Positions 16,110 to 23,885 of a stretch of 64,000 bases of DNA are shown here, one piece after another. The stretch is from the NCBI GenBank assembly GCA_023957995.1, contig JAMLGK010000004.1:164850-228849 (forward strand). Reading direction: 5' to 3'. The DNA comes from Microthrixaceae bacterium. Lineage in GTDB: Bacteria; Actinomycetota; Acidimicrobiia; Acidimicrobiales; Microtrichaceae. The number at the start of each line of letters is the position of its first letter. Positions within the stretch are counted from its first letter, which is position 1. The translations under genes were made by a program, and so were the position numbers. A model generated the notes under the pieces. That model was given only the letters and a program-made list of their open reading frames with translations, had not been told where the DNA came from and did not search any database.

Positions 16110-16844
16110 TCAGCCGCCCATCAGGTTGCCCATCAATCCCCCGCCACCGGACTGCTGTTGCTTCTGGTGGCCGCCCTCGGCGACGCTCTCCGCCGGCTGC
16201 ACCAGGACATAGCCCTGCCCACCGAAGGCCATCTGGATCAGTTCACCGGTACCACCGCGCAGCATCGACTTGAGGCCTCCGGTATCGACCCGGATGTCCA
16301 TCGAGACCCCAGAGGTCCACATGACGACCGCCTGAGCATCGGCGAAGGTAGGTGCGCCAGCCACGTCGAGTGCCACCGGCTCACCCTTGGTCACGACAGC
16401 GACGTAGCCGGTCCCGCGCAGTGACACGTTGAACATGCCACCGGCCATCATCGAGGCCTTCCCGGCATTGACGCGGTGGATGTCCCACTCGATGGAGGCC
16501 GAGAACGCGAGCACGCTTCCGCCGTTGACCGACACCATGTCGTTGTCGAGGTAGAAGATCTGGATCTCGGATGCCATGTCGGCGAGGAACAGCTCGCCGG
16601 TTCCCTCGCACTGCATCATGTCGACGCCCTCGCCGGTCAGCTTGGACTTCATCATCTTGTTGAGACCACCTGACCCGGTGTTCTGGAACCGCACGTCCCC
16701 CTGGTAGGCGACCATCGAACCCGTCTTGGCCATCACAGGCCCGAAGCCCATCTGGACCTTCAGCAGCTTCTTGTTCTGATGGGTGAAGGGGTCCTGGCCG
16801 GTGGTCTCGGAGAACTCCTCGAACAGGGATCCGATGATGGGCAT
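16110..16844 (-). CDS. AIM24-family protein
   Basis: A 244-residue AIM24/TIGR00266-like beta-rich protein. The repeated glycine-rich strands (GEGVDMMQCEGTGELFLAD, VNGGSVLAFSASIEWD, GGMFNVSLRGTGYVAVV) are typical. The tail is Gln/Gly-rich and ends GGGGLMGNLMGG. The yeast relative affects mitochondrial inner-membrane organisation; bacterial members have no settled function. AGGAGTAGCCC immediately before ATG 16844 is a proper Shine-Dalgarno arrangement, unlike many neighbours. Divergent from the membrane protein at 16935. Confidence 0.85.
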   Translation of the reverse strand: MPIIGSLFEEFSETTGQDPFTHQNKKLLKVQMGFGPVMAKTGSMVAYQGDVRFQNTGSGGLNKMMKSKLTGEGVDMMQCEGTGELFLADMASEIQIFYLDNDMVSVNGGSVLAFSASIEWDIHRVNAGKASMMAGGMFNVSLRGTGYVAVVTKGEPVALDVAGAPTFADAQAVVMWTSGVSMDIRVDTGGLKSMLRGGTGELIQMAFGGQGYVLVQPAESVAEGGHQKQQQSGGGGLMGNLMGG

Positions 16845-16934
16845 GGGCTACTCCTGGGCTGTGGAGACCGTCCGCTCGGCCCCCGGGTGAACCCGACCAA
16901 CCGTACCCAGCCTCGATGTGGAATGCTGCGACCG

Positions 16935-17645
16935 ATGCGCACTTATTCACCGCGGCGCGCCTGGCTGCTGGCGGTTGGCTACTCCGGTGCCTGCTGGCTG
17001 GTCGCCACCCTGGTGGGTACCACCGCCCGGGTGTTCGAGGATCCGCTTGCAACCTCCGAACAGCTGCACAACTGGCGCTGGTGGATCTCCGTGGGAATCT
17101 CGGTCGCCACGATCGGAGTCGCCTACGGAGTTGTCTGGAGCAACGACACTCTCGTGTTCGACCGGCAGAGACACCTTGGTTCACAGCTGCTGTTCGGGGT
17201 CATGTGGGGCAGCGGCTCGGGGCTCTGGTTGGCGACCCTGTTCGTGTTGTCGGACCGTACCGGCTGGGCGCCGTGGGCCGTCTGGTTGCTCACGTTCGGC
17301 CTGATCTCGCTCTGGCAGGCGCTCTGGCACAACCTGTGCTGGGACGTGTGGGTGGCCCCTGAACACGACACGCCGGAATCGATCCGGCGGAAGTTGCCCA
17401 GGACTCACGTGCCGAACATCCTGGTCACCCTGTCGTTCCTGGTGGCCTACGAGAACTTCGCGATATTCGTGCTCCTGCAGACGACAGCCCTCGTGATCTC
17501 GTCGGTGGCCATGCGGTTCCCGCCGTGGTGGGAGAAGCATCCCGTGCTCGCAGCCACCACCGGACCGGGACTGTTCGGGCTCCCCCACGCAACGGGTTTC
17601 GAGGGTTCCGACGCCGAGGCGGCGCGGGGCGCCCCTGCGGGTTGA
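16935..17645 (+). CDS. Hypothetical multi-pass membrane protein
   Basis: A 236-residue protein I do not recognise. Five or so hydrophobic segments are visible: about 10-30, 48-70, 82-104, 110-130 and 155-185. Trp is abundant (NWRWWISVGIS, WQALWHNLCWDVWV). The C-terminus is soluble and low complexity. ATG 16935 is preferred to in-frame ATG 16923 because AATGCT, a weak -10, lies 7 nt before it. It is followed 31 bp later by the antiporter gene on the same strand, so the two may be co-transcribed. Confidence 0.65.
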   Translation: MRTYSPRRAWLLAVGYSGACWLVATLVGTTARVFEDPLATSEQLHNWRWWISVGISVATIGVAYGVVWSNDTLVFDRQRHLGSQLLFGVMWGSGSGLWLATLFVLSDRTGWAPWAVWLLTFGLISLWQALWHNLCWDVWVAPEHDTPESIRRKLPRTHVPNILVTLSFLVAYENFAIFVLLQTTALVISSVAMRFPPWWEKHPVLAATTGPGLFGLPHATGFEGSDAEAARGAPAG

Positions 17646-17676
17646 GCACCCCGTCACGCGTGGGATCCGCGATGCT

Positions 17677-18993
17677 GTGCGGGTGGAGGCCGACACCGTA
17701 CTGATCCTGGGTGTGGTCATGGTGTTGTTCGCCGCGGTCGCCCGACGCATCGACTCCACACCGATCAGTGCCCCGATGATCTTCGTGGGCGTCGGCCTGC
17801 TGCTCGGAACCAGCGGGCTCGGTTGGCTGGAGACCGAGTTGTCCAACGGAGCGATCACAGCTCTGGTGGAGGCCACCCTCGCTGTGGTGCTGTTCTCCGA
17901 CGCCTCCAGGGTGGACCTGTCGAACCTTCGCAAGAACTGGGTGCTTCCCGGGAGGCTCCTGGCGCTGGGTCTCCCCCTCGCCATGCTGTTGGGAGGACTG
18001 GCGGCAATCACCCTGGTCGGATCGCTGAACTGGGAGGGGGCAGCACTGGTCGGCATCATGTTGGCTCCGACCGACGCCGCTCTGGGACAGGCCGTCGTGA
18101 CCGACCGCAGCGTGCCGGTGTTCGTGCGGCAGGGCCTGAACGTGGAGAGCGGCCTCAACGACGGCCTCGCCTTCCCGGTGTTCGAGGCGGGAATCGCCGT
18201 CGCTCTGGTCGGACTCGCCAACGTGGGTGCAGCGGATGCCGCATGGACCCTGGTGCGCGAGGTCGGACTGGGTGCTGTGGCCGGCGTGGCGGTGGGGTTG
18301 GTCTGCGGTCCGCTGCTGTCCTGGGCACGCTCGAACCGCTGGACCGGGCGCCATTGGCACGGGATCGCCACCCTGGGCATCGTGGCGGCCGCGTACGGCC
18401 TGTCGTTGTCGATCGGTGGCAATGGATTCATCGCCGCGTTCGCCGCCGGGCTGGCCTACCGCCCCTCTGTGAACCTACCGACCGCCGATGACGTCTCCCA
18501 CGACGTGGCCGAACTCCTCACGATGCTGGCGTTCGTGGTGTTCGGGGCCATCGTCCTCGGACCCAATCTCGGAGCATTCGACTGGCAGATGCTCCTCTAT
18601 GCACTGATCAGCCTGACGGTGGTACGGGGCGTAGCGGTCGCCGTCTCGCTCATCGGCAGCCGCAGCCGGGCACCCACGGTGGCTTTCATCGGGTGGTTCG
18701 GTCCGAGGGGTATCGCAAGTGTCCTCTACTCGTTCATCCTGCTCGAGTCGGCCGAGGAGATCGCTGTTGTGGGCAAGGTCGTGGATGTGGTGATGCTCAC
18801 GGTCGCTCTCAGCGTGCTGCTGCACGGCATGACCGCCTCGTCGCTGGCGCGCGCCTACGGCCGCTGGTTCTCGGGCATGGCCGACGAACACGACGAGATG
18901 ATCGAGTCAACCGTGGTGCACGAGCACGGTCTGGGCCGCTGCGCAGACCGTGCAGCACACAACGATCCCGACCCCGACCCCTCCCCGACATGA
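17677..18993 (+). CDS. Cation/proton antiporter (CPA1/NhaP-like)
   Basis: A 438-residue protein with about twelve hydrophobic helices. The core motif of CPA antiporters is seen as LAPTDAALGQAVV, whose Asp is the transport residue. ESGLNDGLAFPVF has the conserved Asn-Asp of electroneutral family members, and GWFGPRGIASVLY is a further family signature. It exchanges Na+ or K+ for H+ across the cytoplasmic membrane; specificity is not readable. The start is GTG 17677 or GTG 17683. The stop overlaps the HAD gene by 4 bp (ATGA). Confidence 0.88.
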   Translation: MRVEADTVLILGVVMVLFAAVARRIDSTPISAPMIFVGVGLLLGTSGLGWLETELSNGAITALVEATLAVVLFSDASRVDLSNLRKNWVLPGRLLALGLPLAMLLGGLAAITLVGSLNWEGAALVGIMLAPTDAALGQAVVTDRSVPVFVRQGLNVESGLNDGLAFPVFEAGIAVALVGLANVGAADAAWTLVREVGLGAVAGVAVGLVCGPLLSWARSNRWTGRHWHGIATLGIVAAAYGLSLSIGGNGFIAAFAAGLAYRPSVNLPTADDVSHDVAELLTMLAFVVFGAIVLGPNLGAFDWQMLLYALISLTVVRGVAVAVSLIGSRSRAPTVAFIGWFGPRGIASVLYSFILLESAEEIAVVGKVVDVVMLTVALSVLLHGMTASSLARAYGRWFSGMADEHDEMIESTVVHEHGLGRCADRAAHNDPDPDPSPT

Positions 18994-19670
18994 CCATCCC
19001 TTCACCCGACGAGCACCGGCGGTCCGTATCGAGGTTGTTGATCTGGGACTTCGACGGCACCTTGGTCGACACCAACGCGGCGATCCTGGAGTCGGCCAGG
19101 GCGGCACTGGAGGTAGCGGGAGTTGACGGAGACCTGTCATCGGCCGACTCGACGATCGGACTCCCACTCGATGAGCTCTTCAGACATGCGGTCCCGGGAG
19201 TCGAGGACCCGACGGTCGCCGCTCTGGTGTCGGCCTACCGGGCAGATTTCGACCTGCACGGTGTTGGCCGGTCGCGGCCCTTCGGCGGCATCGGGGCTCT
19301 GATTGTTGATCTCGTTGCCGACGACGTCCCCCTGGCACTGGCGACCAGCCGTCGACCGCGGAGCCTTCACCCCCTCATGGAGGCCCACGGTCTGCGGGGC
19401 CACTTCGATCCGGTCGTGACCGACGAGGACGTGGGGCAACCCAAGCCCCACCCGGAGATGCTGTTCGAGGTCTGCAGGCGTGCCGGGGTGCGACCGGCCG
19501 AGACGATGATGATCGGCGACACCAGCTTCGACATGGAGATGGGGGCCCGGGCCGGCGCCCGGACCTGCGCCGTCACCTGGGGCAACCACGACCGGACACG
19601 ACTCGAAGCGTTCGGGGTCGACCATCTGGTCGATTCGGTCGACGAACTCCGCTCGCTGCTCGCCGGGTGA
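18990..19670 (+). CDS. HAD-family phosphatase (phosphoglycolate-phosphatase-like)
   Basis: A 226-residue HAD subfamily IA hydrolase. Motif I is LLIWDFDGTLVDTN with nucleophile and general-acid Asp. Motif II is LATSRR (Ser in place of the usual Ser/Thr run). Motif III Lys is in GQPKPHPEML and motif IV is MIGDTSFDMEMG. The helical cap lies between motifs I and II, as in Gph/PgmB enzymes. The substrate is uncertain: phosphoglycolate, pyrophosphate or a sugar phosphate. Its ATGA start overlap with the antiporter indicates coupled translation. Convergent with dnaE2, 19 bp away. Confidence 0.87.
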   Translation: MTIPSPDEHRRSVSRLLIWDFDGTLVDTNAAILESARAALEVAGVDGDLSSADSTIGLPLDELFRHAVPGVEDPTVAALVSAYRADFDLHGVGRSRPFGGIGALIVDLVADDVPLALATSRRPRSLHPLMEAHGLRGHFDPVVTDEDVGQPKPHPEMLFEVCRRAGVRPAETMMIGDTSFDMEMGARAGARTCAVTWGNHDRTRLEAFGVDHLVDSVDELRSLLAG

Positions 19671-19689
19671 GTGGTTCTGGCAGTCGCGG

Positions 19690-22600
19690 TCAACGGAAGT
19701 CACGCGAAGGCACCGCGGCAGCCACCGGTAGCGGTTCCAGACGATCAGCCACCACGTTGATCACACCGTCGACGGTCCGCTCCAACCTGCCTCTCACCAG
19801 CAGCGCAGGGGCTCCCATGGCCACTGTGCGGTATCGCTGCCAACAACCCCGGGAACACACCACGTTCAACAGCCCGGTTTCGTCCTCGAGGTTGACGAAG
19901 GTGATCCCGCCGGCGGTGGCCGGCCGCTGGCGGTGGGTCACCACGCCTGCCACCCGGACCCGCTCCCCGTCGGTGTGCTGGGCAAGTTCCACCACCGGCA
20001 CCACTCCCCGACCGTCGAGTTCCTCTCGCAGAAACCTGGTGGGGTGACCATCAGGGGCCACTCCGGTGGCCCAGAGGTCGGCTATTGCCTCCTCGGATTC
20101 GTCCATGCCCGGGAGCCTCGGGGCGTTCATCCCCTCGACCAGGCCCAGACGGCCCGGTCGAGACCTGGACGCCGCACCCGCGACCCACAGTGCTTCGCGA
20201 CGCTCCAGGGGCCGACCGTCACGACCACGGAAACAACCGAAAGCCCCGGCGGTCGCCAGCGCCTCCACCTTGGAGCGGTCGAGACCCGTCCGACGCACGA
20301 GGTCATCGGGACCCGAGTAGGGAGCTCCGGCGACGATCTCCTTCGCCAGGTCCTCGCCGATCCCCCTGACCGAGGAGAGACCCAGCCGAACCGCCGGACC
20401 GCCCCACCCCCATGTCTCCGGTCGGCTGTCCTCGCGGACCCGATCCTCGTTCTGTTCTTCGAGGGTCGCGTTCCAACCGGAGGCGTGCAGGTCGGGGGTC
20501 AGCACCTCCACACCATGACGACGTGCATCCTGGGTGAGCGACTGGGGTGAGTAGAAGCCCATCGGTTGGGCATTCAGCAGTGCGGCACAGAAGGCTGCAG
20601 GATGGTGGTACTTCAACCACGACGAGGCGTAGACCAGGTAGGCGAAGCTCACGGAGTGGGACTCGGGAAACCCGTAGTTGGCGAAGGCCGCCAGCTTCTC
20701 CCAGATGGCAACTGCCACCTCACCGGTGATCCCGTTGCGGGCCATACCGGCGTCGAAACGCTCCCGTAGAGCGGCCATGCGGTGGCGCGAACGCTTGGAT
20801 GCCATCGCCTGGCGCAGTTCATCGGCCTCGGAGGGGGTGAACCCGGCCACGTCGATCGCCATCTGCATCAGCTGTTCCTGGAACAACGGCACCCCGAGTG
20901 TCTTCTCGAGGGAGTTCCGCAACAACGGATGCAGGTAGGTCACCGGCTCCTCGCCCTTGCGCCGCCGGATGTAGGGATGCACCGACCCTCCCTGGATCGG
21001 ACCAGGCCTGATCAGCGCCACCTCCACCACCAGGTCGTAGAAACAGCGTGGGGCCAGACGGGGCAGGGTCGCCATCTGTGCACGTGACTCCACCTGGAAG
21101 ACCCCCACGGTGTCGGCCCTGCACAACATCTCGTAGACGGAGTCCTCCTGGGGCAGGGTGGCCAGGTCCACATCGATGCCGTCATGCTCAGACACCAGAT
21201 CGATGGCGTAGTGGATGGCCGAGAGCATCCCCAGGCCCAACAGATCGAACTTCACCAACCCGGCTGCGGCACAGTCGTCCTTGTCCCACTGCAGCACCGA
21301 CCGGTTCTCCATGCGCCCCCATTCGGTGGGACAGACCTCGACCACCGGTCGGTCGCAGATCACCATGCCTCCCGAATGGATACCCAGATGACGAGGCAGA
21401 TCCTCGAACTCCCCAGCGAGTTCGAGCACCGAGGCCGGGATGGAATCGCTCTCGGGCGCGCCCTTCGGGCCGGATGCCCGCCGGGTATCGGCCACAGCCG
21501 CACCGGGGAAGGGGCCCCGGTCTGCGGAGGAGGCGGGCGCGCCCTTCGGGCCGGATGCCCGCCGGGTATCGGCCACAGCCGCACCGGGGAAGGGGCCCCG
21601 GTCTGCGGAGGAGGCGGGCGCGCCCTTCGGGCCGGGTGCCCGCCGGGTATCGGAGAGGGTCCCCCAACGCCCGATCTTCTTCGAGAAAGCGTCCTGTTGA
21701 CCGGGCGCGAACCCGAGGGCACGAGCAGCATCTCGCACCGCCGAACGAGCTCGATAGGTGATCACGTTGGCCACCTGGGCTGCATGGCTACGACCGTGTC
21801 GTTCATAGACGTACTGGATCACTTCTTCTCGCCTGCCCGACTCGATGTCGATGTCGATGTCGGGAGGCCCGTCGCGTTCGGGTGACATGAAGCGCTCGAA
21901 GAGCAGACCCAACCCCACCGCGTCGGCGTTGGTTATGCCGAGCGCGTAGCAGACCGCAGAATTGGCCGCCGATCCCCTCCCCTGGCAGAGGATGTCGTTG
22001 CGCCTGCAGAACTCGACCAGGTCCCAGACCACCAGGAAGTAGCCCGGAAAACCGAGAGCGCATATCAGATCCAGTTCGTGGTCGATCTGGGCCCAAGCCC
22101 CGTGGGTCCGCTCCGCGTGTCGGGGACCATAGCGACGGGCCCCACCCTCCTCGACGAGGTGACGAAGGAACTCTGGCTCGCTACGGGCTCTGCCGTCACC
22201 GGTCGGCGGACAGGGGAACGGTGGCAGCGAAGGGGCCACCAGTGCCAGATCGAAGGCGCAGCTCCGGCCGAGATCCGCCGCGGCATCGACCGCGCCCGGA
22301 TAGCGGGCGAAACGCCGGTGCTGTTCAGCCCCCGAACGGAGATGGGCCATGCCCGCCGCAGGCAACCAGGCATCGATCTCCTGCATCGAGCGCCGCGCCC
22401 GCACCGCTGCCATGGCCGACGCCAGGCGACGACCGGAGGGGCGTGCGTAGTGGACGTTGTTGGTCACGATCGGTTGCAGTCCCGTTGCCACAGCCAGCCG
22501 GGCCAGCGCATCGTTGCGGGTGGAGTCCAGTGGGTCTCCGTGGTCCCACAGCTCCACGAAGGTGTGCTCCGCACCGAAAGCTGCAACAAGCGCACGTAGT

Positions 22601-23241
22601 TCACGTTGTGCCACCGCAGGCCCGCCTTCGACCAGTGCAGCGGGCACGGTGCCCTTGCGACACCCCGTGAGCACTGCCCAGTGCCCCCGGGCCCGACCCG
22701 AGGCAGCCTCGGCCACGTCGGCGAAACTGAGACGCGGGTGGCCCTTCTCCCCGGCCATCTGGGCCTGCGACAACAAGGAGGCCAACTTCGCGTATCCGGT
22801 GGGATCCCTGGCCAGGATCACCAGATGGCGTCCGTCCGGATCGGCCGGCCCCTGTCTCGGCTCGGCAGCCCCGAGGGTGACCTCTGCCCCGAACACACTG
22901 GGGAGACCCAGCGTGCGCGCGGCCTCCGCGAAGCGAACCACCCCGTAGAAACCGTGATGGTCGGTGATGGCCAGGGCTTCGAGTCCGAGTTCGGTGGCCT
23001 CCTCGGCCAGTTCCTCGGGGGTGGAGGCACCGTCGAGAAACGAGAACGCCGAATGACAGTGCAGTTCGGCGTAGCGATGTGCACCTCGACCGGGCCCGGG
23101 TACAGGTGAGGTGCTCGATCCCTGGGTGGCCGGAGCCGGGGCGACCGGAGCCCGAGTGGCCGGGGCCGGAGTGGCCGGACCGCGGTCGGAGAGTCGACGC
23201 TCGATCTCGCTCCAGGAAACCCGCGGATTGTTGAACCCCAT
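19690..23241 (-). CDS. dnaE2: Error-prone DNA polymerase III alpha (DnaE2/ImuC)
   Basis: A 1183-residue C-family polymerase of the DnaE2 type. After a Pro/Ala-rich N-terminus come the PHP domain (AELHCHSAFSFLDGAS, LAITDHHGFYG), the palm with PDIDIDIES catalytic aspartates, the LGIHSGGMVICDRP and MENRSVLQWDKDDCAA segments, helix-hairpin-helix repeats and an OB domain (VRVAGVVTHRQRP). It performs mutagenic translesion synthesis with ImuA/ImuB. The start ATG 23241 is set by a TACCCT hexamer and a perfect LexA box just upstream. Unusual: a linker in the catalytic region carries 2.5 copies of a 27-residue repeat (21454-21653) that typical DnaE2 proteins lack. Confidence 0.95.
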   Translation of the reverse strand: MGFNNPRVSWSEIERRLSDRGPATPAPATRAPVAPAPATQGSSTSPVPGPGRGAHRYAELHCHSAFSFLDGASTPEELAEEATELGLEALAITDHHGFYGVVRFAEAARTLGLPSVFGAEVTLGAAEPRQGPADPDGRHLVILARDPTGYAKLASLLSQAQMAGEKGHPRLSFADVAEAASGRARGHWAVLTGCRKGTVPAALVEGGPAVAQRELRALVAAFGAEHTFVELWDHGDPLDSTRNDALARLAVATGLQPIVTNNVHYARPSGRRLASAMAAVRARRSMQEIDAWLPAAGMAHLRSGAEQHRRFARYPGAVDAAADLGRSCAFDLALVAPSLPPFPCPPTGDGRARSEPEFLRHLVEEGGARRYGPRHAERTHGAWAQIDHELDLICALGFPGYFLVVWDLVEFCRRNDILCQGRGSAANSAVCYALGITNADAVGLGLLFERFMSPERDGPPDIDIDIESGRREEVIQYVYERHGRSHAAQVANVITYRARSAVRDAARALGFAPGQQDAFSKKIGRWGTLSDTRRAPGPKGAPASSADRGPFPGAAVADTRRASGPKGAPASSADRGPFPGAAVADTRRASGPKGAPESDSIPASVLELAGEFEDLPRHLGIHSGGMVICDRPVVEVCPTEWGRMENRSVLQWDKDDCAAAGLVKFDLLGLGMLSAIHYAIDLVSEHDGIDVDLATLPQEDSVYEMLCRADTVGVFQVESRAQMATLPRLAPRCFYDLVVEVALIRPGPIQGGSVHPYIRRRKGEEPVTYLHPLLRNSLEKTLGVPLFQEQLMQMAIDVAGFTPSEADELRQAMASKRSRHRMAALRERFDAGMARNGITGEVAVAIWEKLAAFANYGFPESHSVSFAYLVYASSWLKYHHPAAFCAALLNAQPMGFYSPQSLTQDARRHGVEVLTPDLHASGWNATLEEQNEDRVREDSRPETWGWGGPAVRLGLSSVRGIGEDLAKEIVAGAPYSGPDDLVRRTGLDRSKVEALATAGAFGCFRGRDGRPLERREALWVAGAASRSRPGRLGLVEGMNAPRLPGMDESEEAIADLWATGVAPDGHPTRFLREELDGRGVVPVVELAQHTDGERVRVAGVVTHRQRPATAGGITFVNLEDETGLLNVVCSRGCWQRYRTVAMGAPALLVRGRLERTVDGVINVVADRLEPLPVAAAVPSRDFR
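21454..21653 (-). repeat. 81-bp in-frame tandem repeat inside dnaE2
   Basis: Units begin at 21454, 21535 and 21616 (exact 81-bp period). The first two are identical over all 81 bases; the third is a 38-base partial copy with one difference. On the dnaE2 strand each unit encodes 27 residues beginning DTRRASGPKGAP and ending GPFPGAAVA. It sits between IGRWGTLS and SIPASVLELAGE. Confidence 0.95.
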
Positions 23242-23249
23242 GGACCGCG

Positions 23250-23255
23250 AGGGTA
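23250..23255 (-). promoter_or_regulatory. -10 (TACCCT) of dnaE2
   Basis: TACCCT on the minus strand begins directly after the LexA box and lies 8 nt before ATG 23241, so LexA binding would block this promoter. Confidence 0.55.
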
Positions 23256-23271
23256 TCGAACGTTTGTTCGA
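23256..23271 (-). promoter_or_regulatory. LexA/SOS box upstream of dnaE2
   Basis: TCGAACGTTTGTTCGA is a perfect actinobacterial LexA palindrome (TCGAAC-N4-GTTCGA). Its end is 14 bp from the dnaE2 start. The same intergenic region serves the divergent cytochrome gene. Confidence 0.9.
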
Positions 23272-23347
23272 CACACCAGAGGTCCGTGACCCCTCCATCC
23301 TGCCCGGGGCCTGCACCGGTCTGCACAGACGCGCCGGGAGCGACCGG

Positions 23348-23353
23348 TACGAT
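23348..23353 (+). promoter_or_regulatory. Leaderless -10 (TACGAT) for cytochrome c
   Basis: TACGAT, then 6 nt, then ATG 23360. Confidence 0.5.
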
Positions 23354-23359
23354 CCGGGC

Positions 23360-23827
23360 ATGCCAGCGAACGGAACCCGCACGGGCGACCACCTCCCGAC
23401 CAGGCACCGCACGCACAGGCACCACAACCGGATCGGATCGATCCGGATCACCCTCACCGCACTGGCCACGGTGTTGTGCGCCACCACCGCTGTCACGGCC
23501 TGCGGCGGTTCCGAGCAGTCCTCCGATTCCGGCACCGGGCCCGCCGACATCGCAGCCGGCGAGCAGGTCTACGCCGACCGTTGCGCAGCCTGTCACGGCC
23601 GCGACTTCCAGGGATCCGCCCAGGCGCCGTCGCACCTGGATCCCTACTTCGCTCCGGACAACACCAGCGACGACGACTACCGAAACGCCATCCGCAACGG
23701 AGCCGAGACCTCCGAGTTCGACTTCGGGGCAATGCCGGCGCTCAACCTCGATGACCAACAGATCACCGACGTGATCGCCTACATCCGCTCGATCCAGGAG
23801 GAGCGGGGCTTCAACAGCCCCGCCTGA
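23360..23827 (+). CDS. Lipoprotein c-type cytochrome
   Basis: A 155-residue exported monohaem cytochrome c. A His/Arg-rich leader and hydrophobic segment (about 28-46) end in the lipobox TAVTACGG. The mature domain has AGEQVYADRCAACHGRDF (CxxCH haem site) and GAMPALNLDDQQITDVIAYI, where the Met is the likely distal haem ligand. It should be an electron carrier anchored outside the membrane. No oxidase genes are adjacent. It is divergent from dnaE2 with a 118-bp shared region containing the LexA box. Confidence 0.9.
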   Translation: MPANGTRTGDHLPTRHRTHRHHNRIGSIRITLTALATVLCATTAVTACGGSEQSSDSGTGPADIAAGEQVYADRCAACHGRDFQGSAQAPSHLDPYFAPDNTSDDDYRNAIRNGAETSEFDFGAMPALNLDDQQITDVIAYIRSIQEERGFNSPA

Positions 23828-23873
23828 AGCACCGCCACCCGGGGTCCTGCGTTTCGGGAACCTGAAGCGGATG

Positions 23874-23879
23874 TACCCT
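23874..23879 (+). promoter_or_regulatory. Leaderless -10 (TACCCT) for pepF-like gene
   Basis: TACCCT, then 6 nt, then ATG 23886. This argues against the in-frame start at 23871. Confidence 0.55.
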
Positions 23880-23885
23880 GCCGCA

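Noticed and set aside
17181..18431. 416-codon open frame antisense to the antiporter
   Set aside because: Low-complexity Thr/Arg/Pro composition; antiporter motifs are on the other strand.
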